Part shown: piece after piece, positions 5,539 to 13,125 of the stretch | Layout of the letters: every line of letters begins with the position of its first letter | Position numbering within the stretch: position 1 is the first letter of the stretch | NCBI GenBank assembly: GCA_947492385.1 | Contig: CANLMX010000015.1 | Coordinates: 1-46,461, forward strand | DNA length: 46,461 nucleotides | DNA from: Planctomycetaceae bacterium | GTDB taxonomy: Bacteria; Planctomycetota; Phycisphaerae; Phycisphaerales; SM1A02 | Reading direction: 5' to 3' | The notes under the pieces: model-generated | Told to the model about the DNA's origin: nothing | Databases searched by the model: none | The model's input: the letters and a program-made list of their open reading frames with translations, nothing else | Position numbers and translations under genes: made by a program

Positions 5539-8268
5539 TCACCCGCCGCACGCACCCCACGCCGCAAGCATGATGCCCAGGTCCGCGCCGTCCGTGATGC
5601 CGTCGCCCGAGAGGTCGCTTGCGCCGGGCAGGCCCCACGCCGCAAGCAGCCGTCCGAGGTCCGCGCCGTCGACGATCCCGTCGCCCGAAAGGTCGGCCGG
5701 GCACGCGCCGGGCACGCTGCCGGCGTCGGCGGGGTCGCTTCCGGCGTCGAGCTCGTCGCGGTCGAGGTGGGTGTCGCCGTCGCGGTCGATGCCCAGCCGG
5801 CGCGCCATGCCTGCGGGCACCAGCGTGTACGTGGTCTCTTGGCCCGCGACGGCCGCCGCAAGCAGCGCCGCCGGGCTGGTGGGGGCCTCGTCCTCGCGGT
5901 CGGGCACGAACGCGCCGGCCTGCAGCACCCAACCGCGCATGACGCCGTCGCGCACGCCCTTGGCCACCAGGCCCACCTGCGTCGACTGATTGGTGGCGAT
6001 GTTCATCAGCTGCGTGATGCGCGTCGAGTCGTCGCCGGCACCGCCGCCGTTCGCGGCCGTCGCCTGCTGTCCGACGCCTGCATGCGTGTCGGAGCCGAAG
6101 CTCAGGCAGAAGGCCTCCACGTCGCGGCGTGCCTGCACGCCGCCGCCGGGCAGCGTGTTGAAGCGGAACCCGATGTTCAGGACGTCCTGCAGCGTGAACT
6201 CGTCGCCGCCATGGTCGAATCCGAAGCCGCGGTTGCAGCTCTGCGACGCCTTGTTCGCGCCCACCTTGCGGTAGACGTCGCGCAGCGGCGAGTTCTTGCG
6301 GTTCTGCGGTTCGGCACCGCCGGGCGCGGGGATGTCGACGCGGTTGTTGGTACCCGCGGGGCCGGAATGGCAGTCCAGGCACGTGAGCCCGGGGGGCGCG
6401 CCGAAGATGCGCGCGGTGTTGAAGACGTTCTGCCCGTTGACCGCGTTGCCCGTACCGCCCGCACCCGTGACCACGCCGCCCACGATGGACACCGAGGTCC
6501 TCAGCGAGTTGTCGATGTTCCGGTTCGGGTTGGGGCCGAAGGTGAGCGATGCGAGGTAGTCGTGGAGCTGGGCCATCTCGGCGGCGCTGATCTCGCTTTC
6601 GCGGCCCTGCAGCGCCACGTACGCCTCGTTGAACTCCTCGAGGTTGTCCTTCTCGCCGCGCCAGTGGAACGGCTCGTTGCCGATGATTCCCACCAGCGTC
6701 TGCGTGGTCAGCGGGCCCTTCATCGGGTGCCACGCGATGCAGCCGCCAGGCACCTGGCATGTCTCGTCGAACGCCTGCAGCGCGCCCTGCGGGTTGCCAA
6801 GGTCCCACGACATGCGGTCGCTGCGCGCATCGACGTGGCACGATGCGCAGCTGGCTTGGCCGAGGCCGGACGTCAGGTGCGTGTCGAAGAGGAACTTGCG
6901 ACCTTCCTTCACGGCGGCCGGCGTCGGGTCATGGAACGCAATGCGCGCCACCTCGGCGTTGGTGGCAGTGCTCACGGCGGACACCGAGCCGCCGAAGCGG
7001 TTGAGCACGTAGAGCCGCGTGCCGTCGGGCGACAGCACGAGGCCCGTCGGGCCTTCGCCCACGGTCACCGTCGCCATGCGTGCGCCCGATTCGCCGAACG
7101 CGATCACGTTGTTCGACCCCAAGCCCGCGGTCCACGCGCGGCCGTCGGCGCCCACTGCCACGCCGCGCGGGTCGCCCACGGATTGCAGCCGGTTCACCAC
7201 GCTGGTGGTGGGTGACCCGTACGTCAGGTGCGGGTTCATGTCGACCACGCTCGCCGATCCGTTGCCACCCGCGATCCGCGCGGCCATGCACTTCACGAAG
7301 ACGCCGTTGACGTTCTGCTCGAAGCGCAGCTCGTTGCGGCTTTCCAGCCCCACGGTCACGACGTCGCCGTTGGGGGCCGTGCCGATCCCGGACACGATGT
7401 TCATCAGCCCGTTCACGTAGGTGACCGCGTTCGTGCCCGCGTCGATGACGGCCACGTCGTGGTCATGCAGGTCCCACGTGACGAAGTTCGTCCAGTTGCG
7501 GCCGTTGCCGTCGAGCCACTGCCCGGCCGCGTTCTTGCGCACGATCTGCCCCACTCGGGGGGCCGCGCCGTTCGTCGGGCTCTTTGCGGGGCTGAATGCG
7601 GTGCCCGCGTTGGGCGGCGGGTTCTGCCCGGCGTACGGACCGCTCGCCTGGCTCACCGTGGCGTGGGACAGGGCGGTCGAGTGGTTGCCCGACTCGAAGA
7701 TCGCCAGGTACACGCGCGCGCCATCCGGGCTTGTGCACATGGCGCGCGGCTGGCTGCCGGCGATGGCGATGGTCGTGAAGGCCGAGGGGTTCGCGGCATC
7801 CATCGCCACGACGCGCTCGGGGATCGAGAGCGAGACGAACGCGCGCTGCGGCGAACCGGCGAACGCGACGTCCGCGGGCTCGTCGCCCACGAGCAGCGTG
7901 CGGCGCACGCGCATGGTCGCAAGGTCGACGATGCTCACCGAGTCGGAGATCTGGTTCACCACCCACGCCTCGCCGTTCGTGCGCACGCGCACCGAGACGG
8001 GGTCGAGGCCCACGGCCACCGAACCCCGGCGCACGGGAATGCCGCCCGTGACGTCGTAGACCTCGAGCCGCGCGTCGGCGGTGTTCACGGCCAGCAGCGT
8101 GCGGCCGTCGGGCGTGATGTCGATGGGGTGCGACTGCGGCGACTCCCAGTTGACGAACGCGGAGGACTGCGCGGCGGCAGGGGCCGCGCAGGACGTGCCC
8201 AGCACGAGCGCCGTGGTCAGTCGGACAATGGTCGCGGTGGTCGGGCGCACGGGAGCCTGGGGTCGCAT
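5539..8268 (-). CDS. Secreted YVTN-type beta-propeller / di-haem cytochrome c / dockerin-like protein
   Basis: I start at ATG 8268 (MRPQAPVRPT), which puts a signal peptide (VRLTTALVLGTSCAAPAAAQ) at the N-terminus; an ORF start 34 codons earlier would overlap the upstream gene. The product is 909 aa. Residues ~45-460 form a YVTN-like propeller with repeated motifs such as PIDITPDGRTLLAVNTADARL, SVSIVDLATMRV and GLVLSPDGTRLYVLNRFGG. Two c-type haem sites follow: CASCH at 474-478 and CLDCH at 630-634. A region with DTHLTSGLGQASC and PLRDVYRK-type features recalls di-haem peroxidase-like proteins. Residues ~835-855 have an EF-hand-like DRDGDTHLDRDELD, and the last ~55 carry two dockerin-like repeats. 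It probably acts outside the cytoplasmic membrane in redox chemistry; the substrate is unknown. The sulfotransferase gene ends 23 bases upstream, suggesting one transcript. Confidence 0.85.
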   Translation of the reverse strand: MRPQAPVRPTTATIVRLTTALVLGTSCAAPAAAQSSAFVNWESPQSHPIDITPDGRTLLAVNTADARLEVYDVTGGIPVRRGSVAVGLDPVSVRVRTNGEAWVVNQISDSVSIVDLATMRVRRTLLVGDEPADVAFAGSPQRAFVSLSIPERVVAMDAANPSAFTTIAIAGSQPRAMCTSPDGARVYLAIFESGNHSTALSHATVSQASGPYAGQNPPPNAGTAFSPAKSPTNGAAPRVGQIVRKNAAGQWLDGNGRNWTNFVTWDLHDHDVAVIDAGTNAVTYVNGLMNIVSGIGTAPNGDVVTVGLESRNELRFEQNVNGVFVKCMAARIAGGNGSASVVDMNPHLTYGSPTTSVVNRLQSVGDPRGVAVGADGRAWTAGLGSNNVIAFGESGARMATVTVGEGPTGLVLSPDGTRLYVLNRFGGSVSAVSTATNAEVARIAFHDPTPAAVKEGRKFLFDTHLTSGLGQASCASCHVDARSDRMSWDLGNPQGALQAFDETCQVPGGCIAWHPMKGPLTTQTLVGIIGNEPFHWRGEKDNLEEFNEAYVALQGRESEISAAEMAQLHDYLASLTFGPNPNRNIDNSLRTSVSIVGGVVTGAGGTGNAVNGQNVFNTARIFGAPPGLTCLDCHSGPAGTNNRVDIPAPGGAEPQNRKNSPLRDVYRKVGANKASQSCNRGFGFDHGGDEFTLQDVLNIGFRFNTLPGGGVQARRDVEAFCLSFGSDTHAGVGQQATAANGGGAGDDSTRITQLMNIATNQSTQVGLVAKGVRDGVMRGWVLQAGAFVPDREDEAPTSPAALLAAAVAGQETTYTLVPAGMARRLGIDRDGDTHLDRDELDAGSDPADAGSVPGACPADLSGDGIVDGADLGRLLAAWGLPGASDLSGDGITDGADLGIMLAAWGACGG

Positions 8269-8291
8269 GGCACCCGTTGCCCGAACCGGCC

Positions 8292-9749
8292 CTACGGGGA
8301 CAGCCGGGCCGCGTGCGCTTCGGACACTGTGTCCCAGGAACCGTCGAATGCCCACTCGTAATTCCGCCAACGGCCGATGGATCGGCGATTGATGGGATTC
8401 CGGACCTGCTCGTGGCTCAGCGTGAGGACGGTGCGGGCGTTCTGTTCGGGCGTCAGCACGCCGGGGGCCATCTCAAGGCCCAGCAGCCGCATGCACCGCT
8501 CGGCGTGGCCGGCGGGGTCGTCTACCAGGCGTTCGTAGACGATGTCCTCGTGGGGGATGCCCAGCGTCCGGAGGGCCGCGGGCGCCAGCCGTCGCTCGGC
8601 CTCGATCATCTGGCGGATGGCGTCCAGCGACGCGGTCCACCCGTACGTCTGCGGGTGGAAGTTCGAGAGGTACAGGCTGATGGCGGTGTCGCGCGGATCG
8701 CGCTCGATGCGGATGCACGCGGCGCCGGGCAGGACCGCCGCCACCGCCGGCAGCCATCGCCATGTGTGGAGCGACTTGTCGAAGATCCAGCGCGCGCCGG
8801 CGCGGCGCGACACGCTGGAACCTGCCACATAGGCCTCCTGAAGCTCGCGTGCCGCGGCGGCGTCGAGCGATGCCAGTGCCTGTGGCCACACACCGTGCGA
8901 GACCAGCGCGGTCCCGAGCGTGTTGATGCCGTCGTACTCGCCGATTCCCGAGATGTCCGGGTGGCGATCGAGCATCTGTTCCAGGAGCGTGGTGCCGCTG
9001 CGCGGCATGCCGACCACCAGCGCCACGCCGTGCACCTGCGGTGCGCGGGGCACGGGCGGGCGCGAAAGCCTGGAAATCAGCACCTCCTGCGCGCGTGCGT
9101 CGGCCAGCACCGACTCAACGTCGAATGGGTGTCCGGTAGTGGCGTGCAGGTGCGTGGCCAGGTCGAACGCGCGGCGATAGGCGCCGTCGGCGTCCAGCAT
9201 GCGCACGGCGTCGAACCCCGCGATGCGGCGCGCGAGCGCGATGTGCCCGCTGCGCGCGAAGGCCTCGAGGCGGTCGATGGTGCCGGCACGGTCGGTCTTC
9301 ACGGTCACGCGCGCGGTGAAGATCTGCGCGCGCGGGTCGTCGAGCCATGCGCCGCCCCCGGCGACCAAGGCCTCCAGTTCGTCGCGGCGGTTGGCGCGAT
9401 GCAGGACCTCGGCGAGTGCCATGGTCGCATCGATCGCGTTCGGAGCGCCGCGCGCGATGATCGCGCGCAGCCGGTCGATGGCGGCATCGCTGCGTGCCAG
9501 GCGGTGGTCGACGATTGCCCGGAGGAGCTGGACCTCATGCCCCGAGGACCCGAGCCGCAGCGTCCGGTCAAGCGCGTCGTCGGCCTGGGGCAGCCGGCCA
9601 AGGCCGAATGCGGCGCGGGCGAGCGCAAACCACGCCTTAGCATCGCGCGGGGCGGCCCGGGTGGCGGACGTCGACTCGGTGAAGGCTGGTCCGAAGGATC
9701 GGCTGCGCAGAAGCTGGTCGATCCGATCGTGGTCGATGCGGGCGGGCAC
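8292..9749 (-). CDS. TPR-containing sulfotransferase
   Basis: The product is 485 aa. Residues 1-230 are helical and TPR-like (AWFALARAAFGLGRLPQADD and similar). The C-terminal half is a PAPS-dependent sulfotransferase: GMPRSGTTLLEQML at 247-260 is the 5'-phosphosulfate loop, RDPRDTAISLYLSNF at 350-364 is the 3'-phosphate-binding element, and RNPINRRSIGRWRNYE near 450-465 is typical of the TPR/sulfotransferase family. It would transfer sulfate from PAPS to an acceptor that cannot be predicted. There is no signal peptide, so it is cytoplasmic. It lies directly upstream of the secreted cytochrome/dockerin gene in the same direction. Confidence 0.88.
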   Translation of the reverse strand: MPARIDHDRIDQLLRSRSFGPAFTESTSATRAAPRDAKAWFALARAAFGLGRLPQADDALDRTLRLGSSGHEVQLLRAIVDHRLARSDAAIDRLRAIIARGAPNAIDATMALAEVLHRANRRDELEALVAGGGAWLDDPRAQIFTARVTVKTDRAGTIDRLEAFARSGHIALARRIAGFDAVRMLDADGAYRRAFDLATHLHATTGHPFDVESVLADARAQEVLISRLSRPPVPRAPQVHGVALVVGMPRSGTTLLEQMLDRHPDISGIGEYDGINTLGTALVSHGVWPQALASLDAAAARELQEAYVAGSSVSRRAGARWIFDKSLHTWRWLPAVAAVLPGAACIRIERDPRDTAISLYLSNFHPQTYGWTASLDAIRQMIEAERRLAPAALRTLGIPHEDIVYERLVDDPAGHAERCMRLLGLEMAPGVLTPEQNARTVLTLSHEQVRNPINRRSIGRWRNYEWAFDGSWDTVSEAHAARLSP

Positions 9750-9917
9750 GGATGCGTCAGAATAGCCCGTAGCACACGCAGGAAACCGGGTTTATTGGCT
9801 CCTTTGGGCGCGGGAGCGTGAAAAGTGGAATCTCGGTCAGTGAATTTCCTTGCGCCGGTCGTGATTGCGCGCATAGTGATCCCGTTCCCCTCGGAGGGTC
9901 TCGGAAAAGGGCGGCTA

Positions 9918-9937
9918 ACGCGGACCGGGTTCCGCGT
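9918..9937. promoter_or_regulatory. Inverted repeat in the leader of the PEP-CTERM-like gene
   Basis: ACGCGGA (9918-9924) and TCCGCGT (9931-9937) form a 7-bp stem with a 6-base loop, 28 bases before the ATG at 9966. It could be a leader hairpin or operator. The surrounding 216-base gap between divergent genes must hold both promoters, but I see no convincing -35/-10 pair. Confidence 0.3.
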
Positions 9938-9965
9938 GATTACCCCTTTCGTGAGTTCCCCTCAA

Positions 9966-10514
9966 ATGAAGACTTTCATCGCTTCGACCGTGGCCGTTTC
10001 GGCCATCGCCTCCGCTGCCTCGGCGGACTTCACCTTCTCGTTCACGAACCAGACGTGGACCGGGTTCAACTTCTCTGACGTGACCACGCTCGCGGGCGGC
10101 TTCACCGGCACCCTCACGGGCGTGTCGGTCAACGCGACCCTCAACGCCTCCACGAACTTCACCTACGCTGACGACCTGTGCGTCTACGTCGACGTGCTCC
10201 CGCTCTCGGGCGGCGGCCTGCTCCAGGTCGGTGGCTTCAGCAACCTGGGCGCCACGCAGCGCCTCGCGTGGGCCAACGGCGGCTTCAGCACCCCCGGCAC
10301 CACCGTGATCGACTCGAAGTCGGTCAATCCGATCGTCTTCGGCGGCCTCGGCCAGCCGAACATCTGGGTCGGCAACGGCTACGGCGCTTCGGGCACCTCG
10401 GGCACCTGGACCGGCTCGATCACGCTGATCGGCGTGAACGCGGTTCCGGCTCCGGGCGCGGTCGCCCTGCTGGGCGTCGCGGGCCTCGCGGCTGGCCGTC
10501 GCCGCCGCGCCTGA
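9966..10514 (+). CDS. Secreted PEP-CTERM-like surface protein
   Basis: The ATG at 9966 gives 182 residues starting with a signal peptide (MKTFIASTVAVSAIASAASA). The frame is open further upstream, but only this start has a signal. The mature region is Thr/Gly/Asn-rich and beta-like (FTFSFTNQTWTGFNFSD, GTLTGVSVNATLNASTNFTY), and resembles small secreted Phycisphaerae proteins of unknown function. The C-terminus has VPAPGAVALLGVAGLAAG followed by RRRRA. That is a PEP-CTERM-type sorting signal: P-x-P near-motif, hydrophobic helix, Arg cluster. A strong terminator follows. Codon use is GC-rich and biased toward a few codons (GGC, ACC, TTC), which may mean high expression. Confidence 0.8.
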   Translation: MKTFIASTVAVSAIASAASADFTFSFTNQTWTGFNFSDVTTLAGGFTGTLTGVSVNATLNASTNFTYADDLCVYVDVLPLSGGGLLQVGGFSNLGATQRLAWANGGFSTPGTTVIDSKSVNPIVFGGLGQPNIWVGNGYGASGTSGTWTGSITLIGVNAVPAPGAVALLGVAGLAAGRRRRA

Positions 10515-10554
10515 GTCACACCCCCTCACCCTACGGGTGAGTTGAAAGCGATGA

Positions 10555-10594
10555 CACCTGGGCGGCCTTCGAGGCCGCCCAGGTGCTCGCGCTT
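10555..10594 (+). terminator. Strong hairpin terminator
   Basis: CACCTGGGCGGCCT (10555-10568) pairs with AGGCCGCCCAGGTG (10572-10585) as a perfect 14-bp stem with a 3-base loop, followed by CTCGCGCTTTT. It lies 41 bases after the PEP-CTERM-like gene. A smaller hairpin, CTCACCC/GGGTGAG at 10525-10541, comes first. The gene on the other strand ends at 10639, so this also separates convergent units. Confidence 0.85.
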
Positions 10595-10638
10595 TTGGGG
10601 ATGTGGGGAGCGTCCCCGCTGATCTCTCCGACTCGCGC

Positions 10639-13068
10639 TTACCGCCGCCCGCCGCCCTCGCGCCCGTCACGTGAGCCGCGTCCGTCGTTGCGCCCGCCCC
10701 ACTCGGTGCCGCGGACGCCTTCGCCCGCCCAGCGGTCGTAGGTGCCCCAGCCGCCGTGGTCGCCGGCACCGGCAGGCGTTGAGTACGGGCCGGCGTTCGC
10801 GCCCGTGCGGGGCGACATCCAATACGAGCCCGGTGCCGCGAACTGCTGCGGCGGGTGGAAGCCGTTCGGCCGCGCCAACGGCTCGTAGCCCCAGTTGCCG
10901 CCGTACAGCGAGCCCTCGCCCGTCCACGGGCGGTACGCCACGGGGTCATAGCCGCCGTATTCGTTGCCGGGTCCCCGGAACGCCGCCGGTGCGTCCTGGG
11001 CCACGCCCTGGTACTGGCGCTGCACGGCCTCGTTCGTCTCGCGCGCCGCGGCCGGCGACGCGTCGCGCGCCATGGCGGGCTTCGCAGCCGGGCGGAAGGT
11101 GCCGGTCTTCGCGGCCGACATGTCGCCGCGCGATGCCGGCCACGTGCGTGAACCGATCGGCTGTCCACGCTGCGCGGTGCGCTGCGCGGCGTCGCGGCGG
11201 GTCTGCTGCTCCCACGCGGCGTGCTGACCGTTCCACCGGTCGTAGTACGGGTGCCATTGGTTCATCCACCCGCCCCAGTGGTCCCACGCGCCCCATGCGC
11301 CGTACCCCCAGCCCCACGCGTTGTTCCAGCCGCAGCACCAGCCGTAGCCGGTCCAGCCGCAGCCGTTCGCGTATCCGGGCCACATGTCGGGTGCGCCGTA
11401 CCACGTGCTCCCCACCGCGTTGACGGGCGGGCAGAACGTGCCGGTCTGCGAGTCGTACGCCGGGTCGCCGACGTAGGTCTGCGGGTAGGCGTCGTATGAA
11501 TCGGCCGACGTCTGCGGGTACGCGTGGCCCGTGCCGTGCACCGGCGTGCCGTCCACCACGTACGTGCCGAGGTAGCCGGGGCTGAACGCGAACGTCACGC
11601 TGTCGGCGGTCGATCCCACCACCCACACGTACGTGCACGGATAGATGGGGCACGACGCGGGAATCGAATAGACCTCATCGGGCACGCGGTCGCAGAGCTT
11701 CCACGGCCCCTTCTCGTTCGGCGCCTCGAACCATGCGCCAGACTCGCACGCGTACACGATGCCGCCCGAGCGCACGGCCGGCTGCGATGCGTTCACCAGC
11801 CACGACACCTGGGTCCCGGGGATGACCGTCCACTCGGCGGCGCCGTCCACCGTCATTGCCGGCGTCGCACCGGCGCGCGCGAGCGTCACCGTGCGGAGTT
11901 CGCGCGCGGCGAGCGTTGCCTCGTTGGCCTCGGCCGTCCCCGGCACCGATGCACGCACGTGGTCCCATCGACGCGTCGAGGGCAGCTGCGCGAACGCCTG
12001 CGGCACCGTGGCCGGCTCGGCGTAGGCCCACGCGCCCGACCCGAGGTCTGCGGTCGTGAACCAGCGGCCCGCCGCCAGCAGCCAGAAGGCGTTCCCGTCG
12101 GTCGTCAGCAGCGTCGCGGGCGTGTTCGACACCGCCTGCACGCCCGGCGCCGCGCTGGCCAGCGTTGGGGCGCCGTCGATCGCCACCAGCACGGTGGGCT
12201 TCGTCGCGACCATCACCGTGGCGGGCGCCGGCTTCGGTGCACCGACGGCGGGCTTCACGTCCTTCAGCCCCGCCGGCGGCGTGGGCGCGGGGCCCATGGC
12301 CGCCACGACGTCCGCGGGCGGGGCGGGGCAGTCGGCGTAGCCCGATGCCAGCGACTTCGACGACTTCCACGTACCGCTGACGCGCGTCATCCACGCGCCG
12401 TCCGGCGACTTGAGGAGCACCGACGGCGTGTTGGCCGCGCGCATCCAGCCCGAGTTCCCGAGCACCACCAGGCGCGGCTCGCCGTCCAGCTGCACCAGCA
12501 CCGTGGGCTGCTGCGTGACCACGATCGCGGGCGCGTCGTGGCGCAGTCCGGGCGTCGAGCTCGCACGCGGGTTGACCAGCCGGACCGAACGTGCCAGGGC
12601 CGCGCGGTCGCTCGTCATCGCGGCGAAGTACAGCGCGTCCGAGAGTGCCTTGGACTCGGGCGAAGCGGCGTCCATCGCCTGGCCGTCGAGCGTGAACTGC
12701 TTCACGGTGAAGTGGTTGATCTCGACCTCGCCCGGGATGTCCGCGGCCATCACTTCGGCCGCCAGGCGTGCCTCGCCGATGCGCACCTTCCCGTCGGTGC
12801 CGGTCATGGCGACGTCGGTGACGAAGTACGCGCGGCTGGCGTCGATCCCCGTGAGCCTGGGCTGGAACACCTGGTACGTGATGCCGCCGGAGGTCACTTC
12901 CTGCGGCCAGCCTCGGCCGGCGACCGGGTCCTTCGGCTTCGACGCCGCCTGGGGCTGCGCCGCGGACGGCTCCGCGCGCAGGGCCGGGGTCGCGGCGTTC
13001 GCGCCGGGCGCGATCGGCCCGGAAAGTGCGGTGAAGAGGCTGAGGACGGCAGTGCCGAGGGTTCGCAT
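10639..13068 (-). CDS. Exported carbohydrate-binding family V/XII-like protein with Trp/Gly/Tyr-rich tail
   Basis: This 809-residue protein has a signal peptide (MRTLGTAVLSLFTALSG...GANAA). From ~170 to ~480 there are three or four diverged repeats built on V-x-x-x-P-T-V-L-V-x-[IL]-D-G-x-P, then V-x-N-T-P-x-x-LL, then W-x-L-x-x-G-x-W (for example KPTVLVAIDGAPTLASA and AFWLLAAGRWFTT). Then come ACESGAWFEAPNEKGPWKLCD, VYSIPASCPIYPCTYVWV and PGYLGTYVVDGTPVHGTGH. This layout matches proteins often annotated as carbohydrate-binding family V/XII. The C-terminal ~250 residues are low-complexity and rich in Gly, Trp, Tyr, Asn and Gln. It is probably secreted or outer-membrane-associated. It follows the tricorn-like gene by 57 bases on the same strand. 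Function is unknown; binding to a surface polymer is only a suggestion. Confidence 0.75.
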   Translation of the reverse strand: MRTLGTAVLSLFTALSGPIAPGANAATPALRAEPSAAQPQAASKPKDPVAGRGWPQEVTSGGITYQVFQPRLTGIDASRAYFVTDVAMTGTDGKVRIGEARLAAEVMAADIPGEVEINHFTVKQFTLDGQAMDAASPESKALSDALYFAAMTSDRAALARSVRLVNPRASSTPGLRHDAPAIVVTQQPTVLVQLDGEPRLVVLGNSGWMRAANTPSVLLKSPDGAWMTRVSGTWKSSKSLASGYADCPAPPADVVAAMGPAPTPPAGLKDVKPAVGAPKPAPATVMVATKPTVLVAIDGAPTLASAAPGVQAVSNTPATLLTTDGNAFWLLAAGRWFTTADLGSGAWAYAEPATVPQAFAQLPSTRRWDHVRASVPGTAEANEATLAARELRTVTLARAGATPAMTVDGAAEWTVIPGTQVSWLVNASQPAVRSGGIVYACESGAWFEAPNEKGPWKLCDRVPDEVYSIPASCPIYPCTYVWVVGSTADSVTFAFSPGYLGTYVVDGTPVHGTGHAYPQTSADSYDAYPQTYVGDPAYDSQTGTFCPPVNAVGSTWYGAPDMWPGYANGCGWTGYGWCCGWNNAWGWGYGAWGAWDHWGGWMNQWHPYYDRWNGQHAAWEQQTRRDAAQRTAQRGQPIGSRTWPASRGDMSAAKTGTFRPAAKPAMARDASPAAARETNEAVQRQYQGVAQDAPAAFRGPGNEYGGYDPVAYRPWTGEGSLYGGNWGYEPLARPNGFHPPQQFAAPGSYWMSPRTGANAGPYSTPAGAGDHGGWGTYDRWAGEGVRGTEWGGRNDGRGSRDGREGGGRR

Positions 13069-13125
13069 CGTGGGGGTGACTCCGTTCCCCGTTCGGGGAG
13101 GTCGGAGTCTACCCCCGCGATGGAA

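Noticed and set aside
8269-8370. Upstream extension of the cytochrome gene
   Set aside because: It would overlap the sulfotransferase gene and hide the signal peptide that begins just after ATG 8268.
9825-9965. 47-codon upstream extension of the PEP-CTERM-like protein
   Set aside because: It would bury the signal peptide; the internal ATG at 9966 gives the expected exported form.
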